Below the pieces are notes generated by a model that was not told the DNA's origin, made no database searches, and saw only the letters and a list, made by a program, of their open reading frames with translations. Shown here one piece after another: positions 11,130 through 22,105 of a stretch of DNA of 64,000 nt; position 1 is the first letter of the stretch, and every line of letters starts with the position of its first letter. Source of the DNA: Tolypeutes matacus (Eukaryota; Chordata; Mammalia; Cingulata; Chlamyphoridae); NCBI GenBank assembly GCA_026826555.1, contig JAKSZT010037307.1, positions 1,379,879 through 1,443,878 of the forward strand. Direction: 5' to 3'. Made by a program: the position numbers and the translations under genes.

Positions 11130-11275
11130 AAGTTTGAATTTAACCAAGCCATCCTTTTTGCTTCCTCAAGAATCAATATTTTCTCTGTCTTTTGACACTT
11201 ATTTTATTTTATTTTTACATGCGGCCTCCCAAAGGCTGTAATTTACAGCTAATACCATGCAATCAGAGACAATGG
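11130..11275. promoter_or_regulatory. AT-rich candidate element
   Basis: Contains TTTGAATTTAACC, AATCAATATTTTC, a TTATTTTATTTTATTTTTA run and ACAGCTAATACC. Part could be a degraded repeat; regulatory role uncertain. Confidence 0.25.
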
Positions 11276-11328
11276 CTGGGTGCCTGTGAGCGGGAGCAGA
11301 CAGGCTCCCTGCCAGGTGCCCCTGGGCC

Positions 11329-11356
11329 CCCACCCCCACCCCCACCCACTCCCAGG
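11329..11356 (-). other. G-quadruplex-prone tract (minus strand)
   Basis: Repeated CCCCCA units on the + strand, giving runs of G on the minus strand. Confidence 0.55.
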
Positions 11357-12224
11357 GGTGCCTATGGCCATGAGACCTCTGGGTGCAAGGTCCAAAGGGG
11401 ACCAGGGAGGTATGAGCCGTGACCTCAGCCCTTACCCAGAGGGCACAAGGGATGGGTCCCTAGCTGGTGAGGGGCCCTGGAGCAGCCCAGGGGGGCAGGA
11501 ACTTCTGAGGGAGGGGAGGTCTGGGCAGAGGGACAGGCAAGTAGCTCGGGGGCTCCCTGCTGGACTAGCCTTAGCTGCAGAGAGACCCCCAACTGAGGCA
11601 ACCCCTTGCCGAGGTGCTGCCCCTCGGCCCGTCCCTCCTGTCCGCCCCCCGCGTCTGCTGCGCATGCCTGTGCAGCCCTTGCTCTGTAATCTCCAGCACT
11701 GTTACTCTGTGCCAGTGATTTCAATCCTTTGATGGCGCTGGTGACAGCTTAAATGGCTGCCGTCCCCTCCCTGTACCCACCGGGCCCTGACAAGGTCTTC
11801 TGGTGGGGGGGAGGGAGGTTTGCCGAGGTGGGGTTCAGGCAGGCTTTTCCTTTCCCAGCTGGAGGAGAGGGAGCCAAGTATAGCCTCTCCTTCCCCTCAC
11901 CAGTGATCAAGGAGGGAAGATAAAACCCTCCATAAATTCCCGAGAAATAGAGTGTCTGGAACATGCTCAATTCCACCTGCCCCCAGGTAAGAGGCACAGA
12001 GAGGGGAGCAGGGAGCAGGTGCCCAGCAGTCCATCTCTGAAGCCTTGTGGTCTGTGACAACAGGCCTGGAACTCAGCCCTCAGCAGCCCCAACCTCGGCA
12101 GTCACCCCCAGTTATGCTGATACTCAAACCCCAGCCCTACTCCCAAGTCCTCCTTCCTATCCTGGAGCCTTCCCCTCCACTCAGGTGTTAGAACCCCCAG
12201 TTCCATCTGTGTCCAGCTACTGGG

Positions 12225-12310
12225 GTAGAGGGGCATTGTTCATTTGGGGAAACTGAGGCACATAGAGGCAGAGCTGGCCAAGGTCACCCAGAAGTTGCTG
12301 GCAAAGAAGG
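12225..12310 (-). mobile_element. MIR fragment
   Basis: GGGGAAACTGAGGCACATAG and CCAAGGTCACCCAGAAG, antisense MIR. Confidence 0.7.
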
Positions 12311-12642
12311 TCCTTGCTCTCAGCCCCTGACTTGTCCTTGAGGCCCTGTTGTCTGATATGGAGGCTATGGGTCACCCTGAGAGTGAGCTGGCTTCCTCCC
12401 ACAGTTCTCTCCCTGGTATTTGGTCGAGAGTGGGATACCCAGGTTTGGGGAGCAGAGCTGGGAGGCCTTGCTGCTGTATTGGGGTCTCTCAGCACTGGAT
12501 TAAGAGAGCCTGGGAGGGCCCAGCATTGTCTGGTCCCCTGGCTCTGGGGCCCCAGGCCCCCCCAACACGTCCACAGAAGTGATGGCTTCCCAGCTCAGCA
12601 AGGTCCACGGCTGAACCGGAGTGAGTCTCACCTGGAGGGAGA

Positions 12643-12656
12643 GCGCCAGGTGGCAG
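12643..12656 (+). promoter_or_regulatory. CTCF-like site
   Basis: GCGCCAGGTGGCAG fits 12 of 14 positions of the CTCF core consensus. Located upstream of the gene in unique sequence. Confidence 0.35.
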
Positions 12657-12779
12657 CTGTGATGGGGACGTCAGGGACAGGTTCTGGGGGCAGATGAGGC
12701 CCTGGGTGGGCACCATGTGGTGGTAGGGGACAGCTCAGGGGGCTGTGGGATCATCCAGGGCGTCCCACCCAGATTTGGG

Positions 12780-12960
12780 GCAGGATATTAAAGTGGGGGT
12801 CTGAAGGAAGGCTAGCTGGGAGGAGGGGTAGGTATTCCAGTAGAGGGAATAATATGGATGAAGCAGCCCCTAGAGAAGGAGCTGGGACTTTGCCTTGATG
12901 GTAGAGGAATGATGTGATCAAGTTCCAGCACAGGAGAGGCAGACACAGAGCTCGTGACCT
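12780..12960 (-). mobile_element. LINE L2 fragment
   Basis: GGTATTCCAGTAGAGGGAAT, GGACTTTGCCTTGATGG and GAATGATGTGATCAAG are antisense L2 words. Confidence 0.6.
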
Positions 12961-12969
12961 CTCTTGTCC

Positions 12970-13095
12970 TGTGTGAGGAGACAGGAGTGGAAACTGAGGC
13001 ACGGCGAGGTTAACGGACTTGTCCAAGGTCAACAGTTTGCAAGGTGGCTGAACCGTGACTTGAGTCCAGGCCTTGCTGCTGCCAGATGATCCCAC
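12970..13095 (-). mobile_element. MIR fragment
   Basis: GGAAACTGAGGCACGGCGAG, GTTAACGGACTTGTCCAAGG and GACTTGAGTCCAGGC, antisense MIR. Confidence 0.78.
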
Positions 13096-13639
13096 CCCAG
13101 CCAGGACTCGGGCTAAGCTGGGCTCGTAGCTTGACGCCCTCCTAAGCCCCTGCAAATCCCTCCTGGGAGTGGGAAGTGTCAGAGGAGTAATTAAATGATT
13201 GAGTGAGCAGGGCCAGTGACTGGAACAAAGCACCCGGCCACACCAGGTGTCCTTCCAAAGAGCCACGTGTCCCCGGTTGGGGGCTCCAAAGACCTGAGCA
13301 GACAGAAGGGACCTGTCTCCCAGCCAGGGTGGGGAGCCAGGCTGACTCTCAGCCCTCTGTGTAGGACCATTGGAAAGTGGGGCCAGCAGGGCAAATTCTC
13401 CCCTAGGAGAGACCCTTTACCACCACCCTTCTGTCCCAAGGAACTCGCAGTCTAGAGGGCCACAGGGCGGGGTTGCCAGGGGCTGACTTCTCACCTTGAA
13501 CCCCTTAGACAGAGCTGGGCTTGGGAGTGAGACAGACCTGGGGTCTCTTCCTGCTTGCAGCCTCTCTGGCCTACTCTCCCCACCTGATGACAACCCTGAC
13601 TCAGTGGAACAGCCCAGCTCCCCGCCCCCGCCCCAACTA

Positions 13640-13950
13640 CCTTAATGACTTTTTAATAAATTGAAAAATTGTTTCAATACCAAATGTGATCCTGGGACAT
13701 TGTTCGTGATTGTATTGAGCTTAAGTCAAACGCTTTGCATCCCCAAATCCGACTGATTAATAATTACAAGGAGCAAGTCTATCTTTACTGTAATGTGTTT
13801 AGGAAAACTGATGGATTTAATTTTTTTATCGGCCAAAGTAAGAAAATGTAATCTTTCTGAAAGTATCTAATACAACAATGCACCATAATTAGTTTCTCTG
13901 GAAACAGGCGCAATGGAATAGAATAATAAATCACTTCTTCTTTCGTCCCT
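13640..13950. promoter_or_regulatory. Candidate conserved noncoding element (AT-rich island)
   Basis: About 300 bp of non-repeat AT-rich DNA within strongly GC-rich flanks. It has many homeodomain-type cores (TTAATGAC, TTAATAAT, CATAATTAG, AATAATAAAT) and no simple repeats or retroelement features. Such islands near developmental or neuronal genes are often conserved enhancers. The call is from composition and motif density only. Confidence 0.45.
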
Positions 13951-14614
13951 TCCCTCTGATGGAGCGAGATTTCCCTTCCGTGGGGCTGGGAGTAGGACAG
14001 GAGGGATGAGGTGGCCTGGGCTGGCTCTTCTCATCCAAGTCAGTGGGCCTTGGGCCTGGGCCACCCTCCAAGGTCTTCCATTCCCAGGCTGGAACCCAGC
14101 ATCTCCCAGGAGCTGGGACCCCGGCCAGTGGCTGCTCATGCCTTCCCTAACAGCCAAACCCTCTTCCGCAGCCCTCACTGCCTCCCCTGCCTGGGCAACA
14201 AAGATAACACGCGCTTGGGGGCAGTGGTGACAAATAACGATTTTGGCCAAGTGTTTGGGGATTCTGAGATGAGGGGGGCACAATGGGCAGGCAGAGGAGG
14301 GTCACTGATTTGTGGCTGGGATTGCTCACAGTCATTCACTTTCTCGAAGCGGAGGGAAGGGAGGAGAGAGGCCAGGGGAGGAACGGCCTGCCTCCACCAC
14401 CTCCAGGCAGCTCCCAGGGGGTGTCAGCCTTGGACAGAATCAAGTTTTCTTGCTTTGCTGGCTCTGAGCCCTAACCCCACCCCTGGGCAGCCCTGCCTGG
14501 CAGTCTCTACCCCGACCCCACCCCCAACATGGGCCCACAACCCGGGTGCAGGCTGCCCTCATCAGACACTTCCCCTGCGAGTGCCCCCCCAGGCTGCCAC
14601 CCCCGGCCGGCCAT

Positions 14615-14680
14615 GGCCCACGCTCAGTAATGACAGGCTAATTGTTTGCTTTATTGACCATAGGCAGCCTTCTGTGGCTG
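14615..14680. promoter_or_regulatory. Short TAAT-containing patch
   Basis: CAGTAATGACAGGCTAATTG followed by CTTTATTGACC (HOX/PBX-like) inside GC-rich DNA. Confidence 0.3.
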
Positions 14681-15654
14681 AGCAATGGACGATGTGGGCA
14701 GACCACACTTGTCCTGGCACGGGTACGCTAGGCCCAGGAGAATCCAACTGGGGCTGGTCCAGACTCAGACCCCCCCAACTGCCACCTCACCACCCCCTCC
14801 ACCCGGCCTACGGTGGTGGAGCTGAAATGGGAATCTGGAGCCCTGGGGCTGAACCCCAGAATTCCAGACCTGATAGCCAGAGCCCCCAAGCACTGCCCCC
14901 CACCCTCCCCACGTCTCAGGTCTGCAGCCCAATCCCTGGGAGTCCAGGCCCGAGGGAGCCCTCGGGTAGAGGTTTGGAAGATCAGGAGAGTGTGATTGGG
15001 GTGCCCAGATGGTGCCTCACAAATGCCCCCAGCCCAGATGCAGCCAGCCTGCATCACCCAGCACCACAGCAGCGGTGCCCTGGGTCCACCTTGTTCTGCC
15101 TCTGCCTCAGTCCTGGCCCCTCCTGGAGGCTTCCCCACCCTCGGGTGGCCCAAACTCTCCCTTCCTGAACCCCCACGAGCCTCTCCCAGACGGTCTCCAC
15201 CCCAGCATCTCCCCTTCCAACCCAGAGCCACTGCCTACAGTCCACCACGCGCCCCCCTCCCCTTCCACAGGGCTCCCCTGGGACAGGACAGAGGTTCCTG
15301 GGTCCCCTTGGCTCACCCAGCCTCATCCCCACTGGTCCTTTCCTGGAAACCCCAGAGCCTTGACTTTCTGGTCTTCCTGAGGAAATGCTCTCTGGCACCC
15401 AGAGCAAGGACCTGGAGCAAGGAATTGGAGCAGGGACTCTGGCCTGTCACCCCAGGACGACTGGGGAAGCCCTGTCCCAACTCTTGCAATCCTGCCAGGT
15501 CAGGGTTACTGGAGAACGTGGGTGAGTGGGGCAGGGAGTGAAAGAAGGGAATCTGGGGGCCACCGTTGCTGGTTGCCAAACACCCCATCCTCCCTGCTCC
15601 CAGGCTAATGGTGGAATCGCACCTCCCCGCCCTCCCTAGGGTCAGGTGGGGTCC

Positions 15655-15902
15655 TGCGTCTGGTTCTAGCCAGTGAGCGGAGACCCAAGCAACATGTGTC
15701 GCTTCCCAGCCGGAGTGTTTACTTGCCGGTGTGGGACCTTTCATGGCCCTCTCTCCAGCCACGATGTGGCAGTTCTGCCACCTGGGTCTCAGTGTGAGCG
15801 TGGCAAGGGGCAGGGAAAAGGAACAAGCCTTCATTATTTTAAGCCACAAAGATTTTAGGGTAGTTGTCATCGCAGCCTAGCTGCGTCCATCCTGACTGAT
15901 AC
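15655..15902 (+). mobile_element. Old L1-type 3' end fragment
   Basis: CTTCATTATTTTAAGCCAC, AAAGATTTTAGGGTAG and CATCCTGACTGATACAG is the common 3' end of old mammalian L1 copies; TTCTAGCCAGTGAGCGGAG upstream fits too. Confidence 0.6.
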
Positions 15903-15974
15903 AGGGAGGAAGGAGATGCTCTGTGGGCAGGTGGCACCGGGACAGTGGAGGGCAGGGATGGCAGTGATGGAAGG

Positions 15975-16125
15975 CTGAATGCCAGGAGACAGGTTCCCAC
16001 CCCACCTCGGCCACCACGCCCTTCCCTTCTCGGAGCCTCAGTCTCCCCACCAGTGAGCTGCCTGTGTGTCTTTCGGGATGATGGGAGAATCGAATGGGGA
16101 GACGGTTGAACGTGTCTTGAGAAGA
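15975..16125 (+). mobile_element. MIR fragment
   Basis: GGAGCCTCAGTCTCCCCACC and GGATGATGGGAGAATCGAATG fit the sense MIR core and 3' part. Confidence 0.6.
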
Positions 16126-16334
16126 GTGAGCACAGGTGAATGTGGATGGGGGTGGTGACACACGGCACAGGTGACAGCGAGCTGCATGTCTGGAAGCAAC
16201 GCTGGTTTTGGTGTCGGCCCTGGCAGTGGGGATGCTGACAGCAATCACGTCCATGCCTGTCAGCCTGGCCCAGGCCCTGACTTCCACCAGGGCACAGGCT
16301 GGGCTGTGATCACAGCAGACCCAGACGGGCGGTC

Positions 16335-16385
16335 TCCAACATTGATTAATCACCTCTGCTGGGGCTCGCTAATTGTCCTCTGATC
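16335..16385. promoter_or_regulatory. Short TAAT-containing patch
   Basis: CATTGATTAATCACC and CTCGCTAATTGTCC lie within 50 bp. The TAATTA/GATTA-type cores suggest a homeodomain site cluster; weak. Confidence 0.25.
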
Positions 16386-16800
16386 TCTGCTCAGTGCATG
16401 CCCTGCCCCCCCTGACCCGAGGGAACCCTCCGAATCCGTACTGCACAGTGTTAGGGCAGAGGTTTCCCAGATATGCCAGTCCCAAAGGCCTCTTCATTTG
16501 CCTTCACTGGGCCTTCCACATGGGGCACAGCACAGGTGCTTCCTGGCCAGGAGCCTCCGGGAAGCTGGGTGAGGAGCTGGGTGCCGGGTACTGGGCTGGG
16601 CGGCTGTACAAGGAATCAGATGGTGTTTTCCTGAATGAGCACAATATGGAGCTGCCATGTGCCAGTGATACACACAGGACACAGGTTACTCTTGGATACT
16701 CTTTAAAAGTGTCAGGGAAGCAAACGTCCCTTCCTTGCAGGTTCTTGAACTGGCTGCTGGGGGCACCACGGACTCAGTGATATCTGCCCCGGCTTGCCCT

Positions 16801-16878
16801 CCTGGAGTCCCAATCTGATAGAGGAGGCAGCTTTGGACTTCCTGGAGTTCCAGTCTGATAGAGGAGGCAGCTCTGAAC
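16801..16878 (+). repeat. 40-bp tandem duplication
   Basis: Two adjacent units (16801-16840 and 16841-16878) share the words CCTGGAGT and CTGATAGAGGAGGCAGCT with only a few differences. A small local duplication; no wider array. Confidence 0.9.
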
Positions 16879-17099
16879 CCAGACACACCCGGTGCAAAGA
16901 GTTTGAGGTGACTATCTGGTGAGGGCCAGGGCAGAGCTGCTCTCTAACTGTAAGAACCTCGGCCTCTGGTACAACTCCCTCCTGGTACGGATGGGTAAGC
17001 TGAGGCAGGAATAGGTGGAGCAGGTCCCAGGTCCCATGGAGACTCGGGGATGAGTGGGGCCAGGGCCTCATCCCTGCCCCCGGCTAGGGCTCCTCGCGC

Positions 17100-17470
17100 A
17101 CACTCCAGCTCCTCGTTCTGAACTCTATTTTTGCTAGAAGGCACAGATGAAGATTAATTTCAAAAAAAACCTTCCGTTTGTTTTTGCTGAGTTGGCACTT
17201 CTGTCATCCCAATCTGAGGGGCTTGGCTTGTCTGCTCTGAGGGGGGGAAATGCCTCCATTTAAAAGCAGAACTAAAAGAAAAACATCCACAAGCCCCATT
17301 TCACTGCGGCAGATACGATGAGCAAACCATGGTCGTTAACATGATAAAAGTCACTTTGTCTGGGTGTAAAATTCATTTTTCCCCATTTAGCACATGGTGC
17401 ATTTGCGTCGTGCTGCAGTTCCAGGGCTGCAGTCTCCTCCCAAGAATGCCCCCAAATTATTCCCATTCCC
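17100..17470. promoter_or_regulatory. Candidate conserved noncoding element
   Basis: A balanced-to-AT-rich, complex stretch with GATTAATTTC, a short A run, TTTGTTTTTGCTG and CGTTAACATGATAAAAGTC. No repeat family recognised. Enhancer-like by composition only. Confidence 0.4.
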
Positions 17471-17869
17471 CAGGCAGAGTCCCCAAGACCTTGGCCTTGA
17501 GGCTGCTCCTTCCAGCAGCTTTGAGGGGGCCCTTGAGCCCCCTCAGTCTCCAGCCAGGCCTGGAAGGGACTTGGCAGGTAGATGAATGAGGCATCTGGGG
17601 ACCCCAGTAAGCGCCTACAGGCACGGTCCTTGTCCTGGCTCTACCATGGATGCCCACAGGAGGCCACCCTGCCTGGCAGCATGCCCAGCATCCCATCCTT
17701 CCCTGCCCCCCGACCCCCCAGTCCGGGAAGTCCTGCCCTCAGAGTCAGGACCTTACTTGTGCTCCTGGCTCTCAGAGAGGGGAGGGAGTTGCTTGAGCAA
17801 CTGAGGCAGGGCTCGTTCAGTCCCATCGCCCATTACCCCTAGGGCCAATGTTCAAGTCTCACCATCAAC

Positions 17870-18035
17870 TTTGCCAGGAATCGCAGAGTTAGGTGCCAGG
17901 ACCTGCCTTCTGCCCTGTCTCAGAAGACGGCCTTGGAGTTTCCTCTCACTGGGTCTCAGTTTCCCCAGCACACAGTGGCAGGCCCTTGGGCCAGACTGAG
18001 TTCCTTCCAGTTCTAGCCTGACATGAAGGTTGTTT
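17870..18035 (+). mobile_element. MIR-like fragment
   Basis: CACTGGGTCTCAGTTTCCCC and AGTTCCTTCCAGTTCTAGCC, sense MIR-related. Confidence 0.6.
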
Positions 18036-19049
18036 GGCATCTCCAGCCATTTACACCAAGGTTTTAAGGGGCCCGAGCACCATGGGTCATCGATGCTGTA
18101 GGCTGAGAGGCAAGAGAAAGGGGGTGGGAAAGCAGAGCCCTCTGACGCTGTGCCCAGCAGGCCAAAGAGGAACGTGTGTGGGTGCGAGTAGCCGGGGCCT
18201 CCCCAAAGCCCCCATCCCCAGCTCCTCCCCAGAGGCCGGGCTGGCTCCAGGGAGGAGGTGGCACCAGGTTACCACCCAAAGTGGCCCAGGTGGGGCTGCT
18301 GCTGCGGGGGCCGTGACTATACAGCCCCAGGGCCTTGGTGGTGGGTGGTGGGGTGGGGCTAAGGCCCCCTTTCTACAGAGTTCTGCCAGCAGGCATGAGA
18401 AGGGAGGGGAAAGAACAGGACCTCAGGATCTGGGGGCTGAGGCACGAACTACTGATAAAGCTGCCAGCTGCGGAGGGCAGGGAAACCGGGGCAGCATGCC
18501 CTCTGGAGGAAAGGAATGCAGTGGGTCCTGGGTGGGAGTGGAGGAAGCTCCTAAGAGGGGGTGGCAGCTGGTCCCAACAGGGAGCAGGAGGGAGCCCTGG
18601 GTAACATGCTGTCCTGGCTTGGGGCAGGACTCGGCAGAGTGGAGTGAGGAAACGCAGGGCAGCGGGAATCAGCTGGGATCGGGCTTGCTGGGTAACCTGC
18701 CCCCCACCCTTGGCTGGAGAGGCTGGGAAGGCCTAGATGGTGGGGGACATGGCCAGGTCACGGGGCAGTACCGTGGGCTGGAGGTCCTTTAGAGACGACA
18801 TGGGGGTTCCCACATGGGCTTTCCTGGGACAGACAGGACTCCAGCAAGGCCCACCGCAGGGAATGGTCTGAGCTGCCTCTCCCCCTGCACCCAGGGATGA
18901 GGGGGACTCTGGGCCCCTCACCCACAGTTTATGTCTGCTGCCTGCAGAGAGGCCTTTGACCGCCGGAGCTCTGGGGAGGAGAGAGGGGCCCAGCCCTGGA
19001 GAGAGGGTGCGGGAGGCACAGTGCGCGTGGCGGGAGGGGCCTGGCAACA

Positions 19050-19230
19050 GCTGTTCACTTACTGAAGCTATTTTATAATATTGCTGGAGCTTTTAAAATA
19101 ATCCCATTTCTGCAGAATATTCCCAGCTAATTGGAGCTGTCTCTTTCTTATTAAACAGAAAGGTTATAAAAATGTGTGGTGGGGGTTTAAGAGCAATATC
19201 TCTTGGCTGCTCTGATTGTTATGACAAGGA
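19050..19230. promoter_or_regulatory. Candidate conserved noncoding element
   Basis: A compact AT-rich island with CTATTTTATAATATTGC (MEF2-like), TTTAAAATAATCCC, GCTAATTGGAGC and TATTAAAC. Sharp composition edges, no repeat features. Regulatory role is inferred. Confidence 0.42.
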
Positions 19231-19429
19231 TAACATACCGGAAGCCCGTGCGTGGCGGGCTAGGCAGAGCGGGCTCTGGTGGCGGGGCCGGGCCGGGCCG
19301 GGGCCTGGTGGATGCCCCCCGCAGCGTCTTGCACAGCACAGGCTTGGGGAATGGCGGCCCTCCCCGGAACAACCTGCTCTCCAAACACTCAGGCTGCTGT
19401 GACAGGGCTGTCCATCACCCAGGCCTCTG

Positions 19430-19560
19430 ACTGGGGGAATTCGCATAATTTACGGAGAGGCAGAGGAGAAGAGGGGAAGCGATGCCAATTAGCCAAGACG
19501 GGGGCAAGATGAGTTCTCCAAAGCTTTAGAGCTTCTGGAGGATGAGTAAATACCCCCTCT
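19430..19560. promoter_or_regulatory. Small candidate regulatory patch
   Basis: Contains CGCATAATTTACGG and GCCAATTAGCC close together in otherwise GC-rich DNA. Weak support. Confidence 0.25.
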
Positions 19561-20349
19561 CCACGATGGGGTGCAGCCGGGAGAGAGGGGTCACTGCCTC
19601 ACACTTGCTCTGGCAGTGGACGGGTGAGCCGGGCTGGGCTGTCAAGAGCTCTCGTTGTGTGGATGGGAGCGTGAGGCCCACGGCCGCAAGAGGCCTTTCC
19701 CAAGGTCACCCGTTCCTCTGGTGCAGACCGTGCACCCTGGCTCTGCTCTGGGGCCCTTGCCATCCTCCACCAGAGCAGCCCACTTCTGTCTGAGATATAT
19801 CGGAGCGCACATAAAATGTAGTTTAGAAGGAGGGCCCTGTTGCTTGAAATGCAACGTCTGGGACTAGGCAGACCGTACAAGTGGCCCTCCTGACGTCCCG
19901 CTTGGCGGCGGCTCCCAGCTAACCAGTTCAACATGGGTCAATCTGTTTAGTCCCCGGGACCTTCCCTGGGACCTGTCAGGCAGAAGATAAGATTCCAGAT
20001 GGCCTGGGCCACCTCTCCCGCCCCTGTCTGCTTGCCACATTCCTCCCCGCAGGCTGCCCCGTTCTCCCCGTGCGCCGCAGAGGCTGCCTCCACGTGCCCG
20101 CCTTCCCTGCCGCATCACTCTGAAACGCGTCCCAGTCCCAGTCTTGCCCCCGGCTCGAGGCCTGGTTCTGGGCTGCCTGGGGCTGTGTGCCCGGCCCGGG
20201 TCAGCACCGCCGCCGGCCTGTGTTGAGGAAGGCCCAGGGTAACACACCTGCTCCAGATCCCACGGGCCTGGAACGCAACACGGGTCAAATGCTTTAGGAT
20301 GCAGCAATGGGTCAACCCCCCAGTGGCCTCCCAGCAGCTCCAAGAGGAA

Positions 20350-20480
20350 AACGTGGAGGCTTAATGAGCCCATTGTACCTCTAAAGAGACTGAGGTGCAG
20401 CAGCATTAGGTAATGAGCTCAAGGTCACTTGTGCCCAATGGCTGACCGCTGCCTCCCCAGCCGTGAATCAGGCCCAGGCT
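20350..20480 (-). mobile_element. MIR fragment
   Basis: AGAGACTGAGGTGCAGCAG, GGTAATGAGCTCAAGGTCAC and GTGAATCAGGCCCAGGCTC, antisense MIR. Confidence 0.7.
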
Positions 20481-20679
20481 CTGGGACGACTGTCCTTTCC
20501 ACACTGTGCTCATGGGACATTTCTCCCATGATTTGCAGCCACAGTGTGGATCCAGCCCCTGCCCCTGCCCTCCCGGCCTGCCTGCTCCAGTGCAATGGGA
20601 TCTTCCATCACGGAGCAGCCTCGCTCCTCCCCAGCGGAGCAGACCTTAAACGCTTCACCAGCTTTCCCGGGAACAGGTC

Positions 20680-20775
20680 CTACTCTCACACCTTTTACTA
20701 GTTCTCCAACCATCCCTTCACCTGCAATGTCCTTCTCTCCTCCATATCCAGAAAATCTTCCTGTATTCCTGCAGC
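20680..20775 (+). mobile_element. LINE L2-like fragment
   Basis: CACCTGCAATGTCCTTCTC and CCATATCCAGAAAATCTTCC recall the sense L2 3' region. Confidence 0.45.
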
Positions 20776-21000
20776 AGAAAGTAGTCTCTGTCCTCAGTGC
20801 AGCCCAAGTGTAGACATCCAGCTCTGCTGGGCCTGGGAGTCAAGGGCGGTGAGGGAAAGCAGGCACAGGTCCCTCTCTCATCCTTGGGATCTGAGGCCAT
20901 GTGGAGACAAATCCCCAACTTCCTCTTGCAAAGCCCGGCCCAGATTGCTGGCCAAACCCAGGGACCGCACTGCCACCCTGAGCCTGGGCAGGAAGTGCTA

Positions 21001-21080
21001 ATTTGCATGCCATGTGCATAGTTTTGCATATTGAAATAAGATAGGCTTGCCTCATTAAAAAAAAGATTACAATATCCTCC
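21001..21080. promoter_or_regulatory. Octamer-like motifs in an AT-rich patch
   Basis: A perfect POU octamer ATTTGCAT at 21001-21008 and a near copy TTTTGCATA at 21022, followed by an A run. No repeat family recognised. Confidence 0.35.
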
Positions 21081-21109
21081 TTGAATCTCAACCCAGGGGA
21101 GCTGGATCA

Positions 21110-21270
21110 GGAGTGGGGACCCGTCTCTGCTGATTCCCAAGCAGCCTTGAACAAGCCCCTCGGAACTGCCAGAGCCTCAGTTTCCTCTTCTGCCCAGTGG
21201 GCTGATGCTAACTCCTTGGAAGGCTTCTGTGAGAATGAGGCATCTGTCAGGCTCAGTGCTGGTATGTAGG
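21110..21270 (+). mobile_element. MIR fragment
   Basis: CAGAGCCTCAGTTTCCTCTTC, GGCTTCTGTGAGAATGAG and GGCTCAGTGCTGGTATG, sense MIR. Confidence 0.75.
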
Positions 21271-21444
21271 AGGGGGAGGGGAGAACGGGATGGGGAGATG
21301 ATGCTCATTCACCTTCGGAAGGAAACAACAAGAATTCTCACTCGGAAATCCCAGGCTACGGTGTTTTCCCTCAAAGCGAACGTAAGCTACTCAGTCCCCA
21401 GGAAAGGTAGACGGTGGGGGCTCTCCGGTAGGGGCAGGGAGCCC

Positions 21445-21478
21445 CCTCAGTGCCTCTTCCCAGGAAGAGGCACTGAGG
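21445..21478. repeat. Perfect hairpin (16-bp arms, 2-nt centre)
   Basis: Left arm 21445-21460 (CCTCAGTGCCTCTTCC) and right arm 21463-21478 are exact reverse complements separated by CA. It is GC-rich and would form a stable stem or cruciform. No gene or repeat boundary coincides with it. Confidence 0.92.
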
Positions 21479-22059
21479 TGGAAGCGCAGGCCTGAGACTC
21501 CACTAACAGCAGGTGGGGAGGGCGGGGGCAGCAGAGCCTGGCACTGGGGAGGGTGGTCCAGGGTCTCTGCTAGACGCTGCCCAGCTTCCTAGAGAGCAGC
21601 GAGGCCTGAACAGATAGCAGCTGCCCTGGAGGGTCCTGCAGCATGGTTCAGGAGTGGCCGGTGGGTGGCTGTGGCTCCCAGGAGCTCTGTGTCCAGCCAG
21701 AGAGAGGGGGCAGGCAGAAACCAGCACAAGCCCAGGAGGAGGCCGGGTAGAGTTCCGGGCACAGGGCCTACCTTACCGTCAGGGATCTGACCTGCAGCAC
21801 TGGCAGGGGTCATGTGGCTAGACTCATCGCCTGACCCCAGGGATATACGGTTACACGATCATTCATTCGTTTGGTGACATTTAATACCACCCTCCCTCCA
21901 AGCACCCCCCACCCCCACCCCTGCCCAAGCCTGACTCACTGACAAGCTTCCGAGTCCCGGGCCTGCTCCCAGCCACATGGCAGCAGCTGGCTTGGGTTTT
22001 TAGGCAAGACCTGAGTGGCCTGTTGAAAACTGCTGAGTCTACACCCTGATCCTCCCCGA

Positions 22060-22105
22060 GGTGTCTCTCTGTCTCTCTCTCCATGTGTCTCTCCCTCCTC
22101 CTCTG
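22060..22105 (+). repeat. (TC)n-rich tract
   Basis: GTGTCTCTCTGTCTCTCTCT followed by CCATGTGTCTCTCCCTCC. Confidence 0.6.

Noticed and set aside
15044..15070. REST/NRSF site (CAGCACCACAGCAGCGG)
   Set aside because: Left half matches but spacing and right half of the RE1 consensus do not.
14011..15168. 385-codon open frame on the + strand
   Set aside because: Low-complexity Pro/Ser/Gly-rich translation, no domain, no splice or Kozak support; long frames are common in this GC-rich DNA with few stops.
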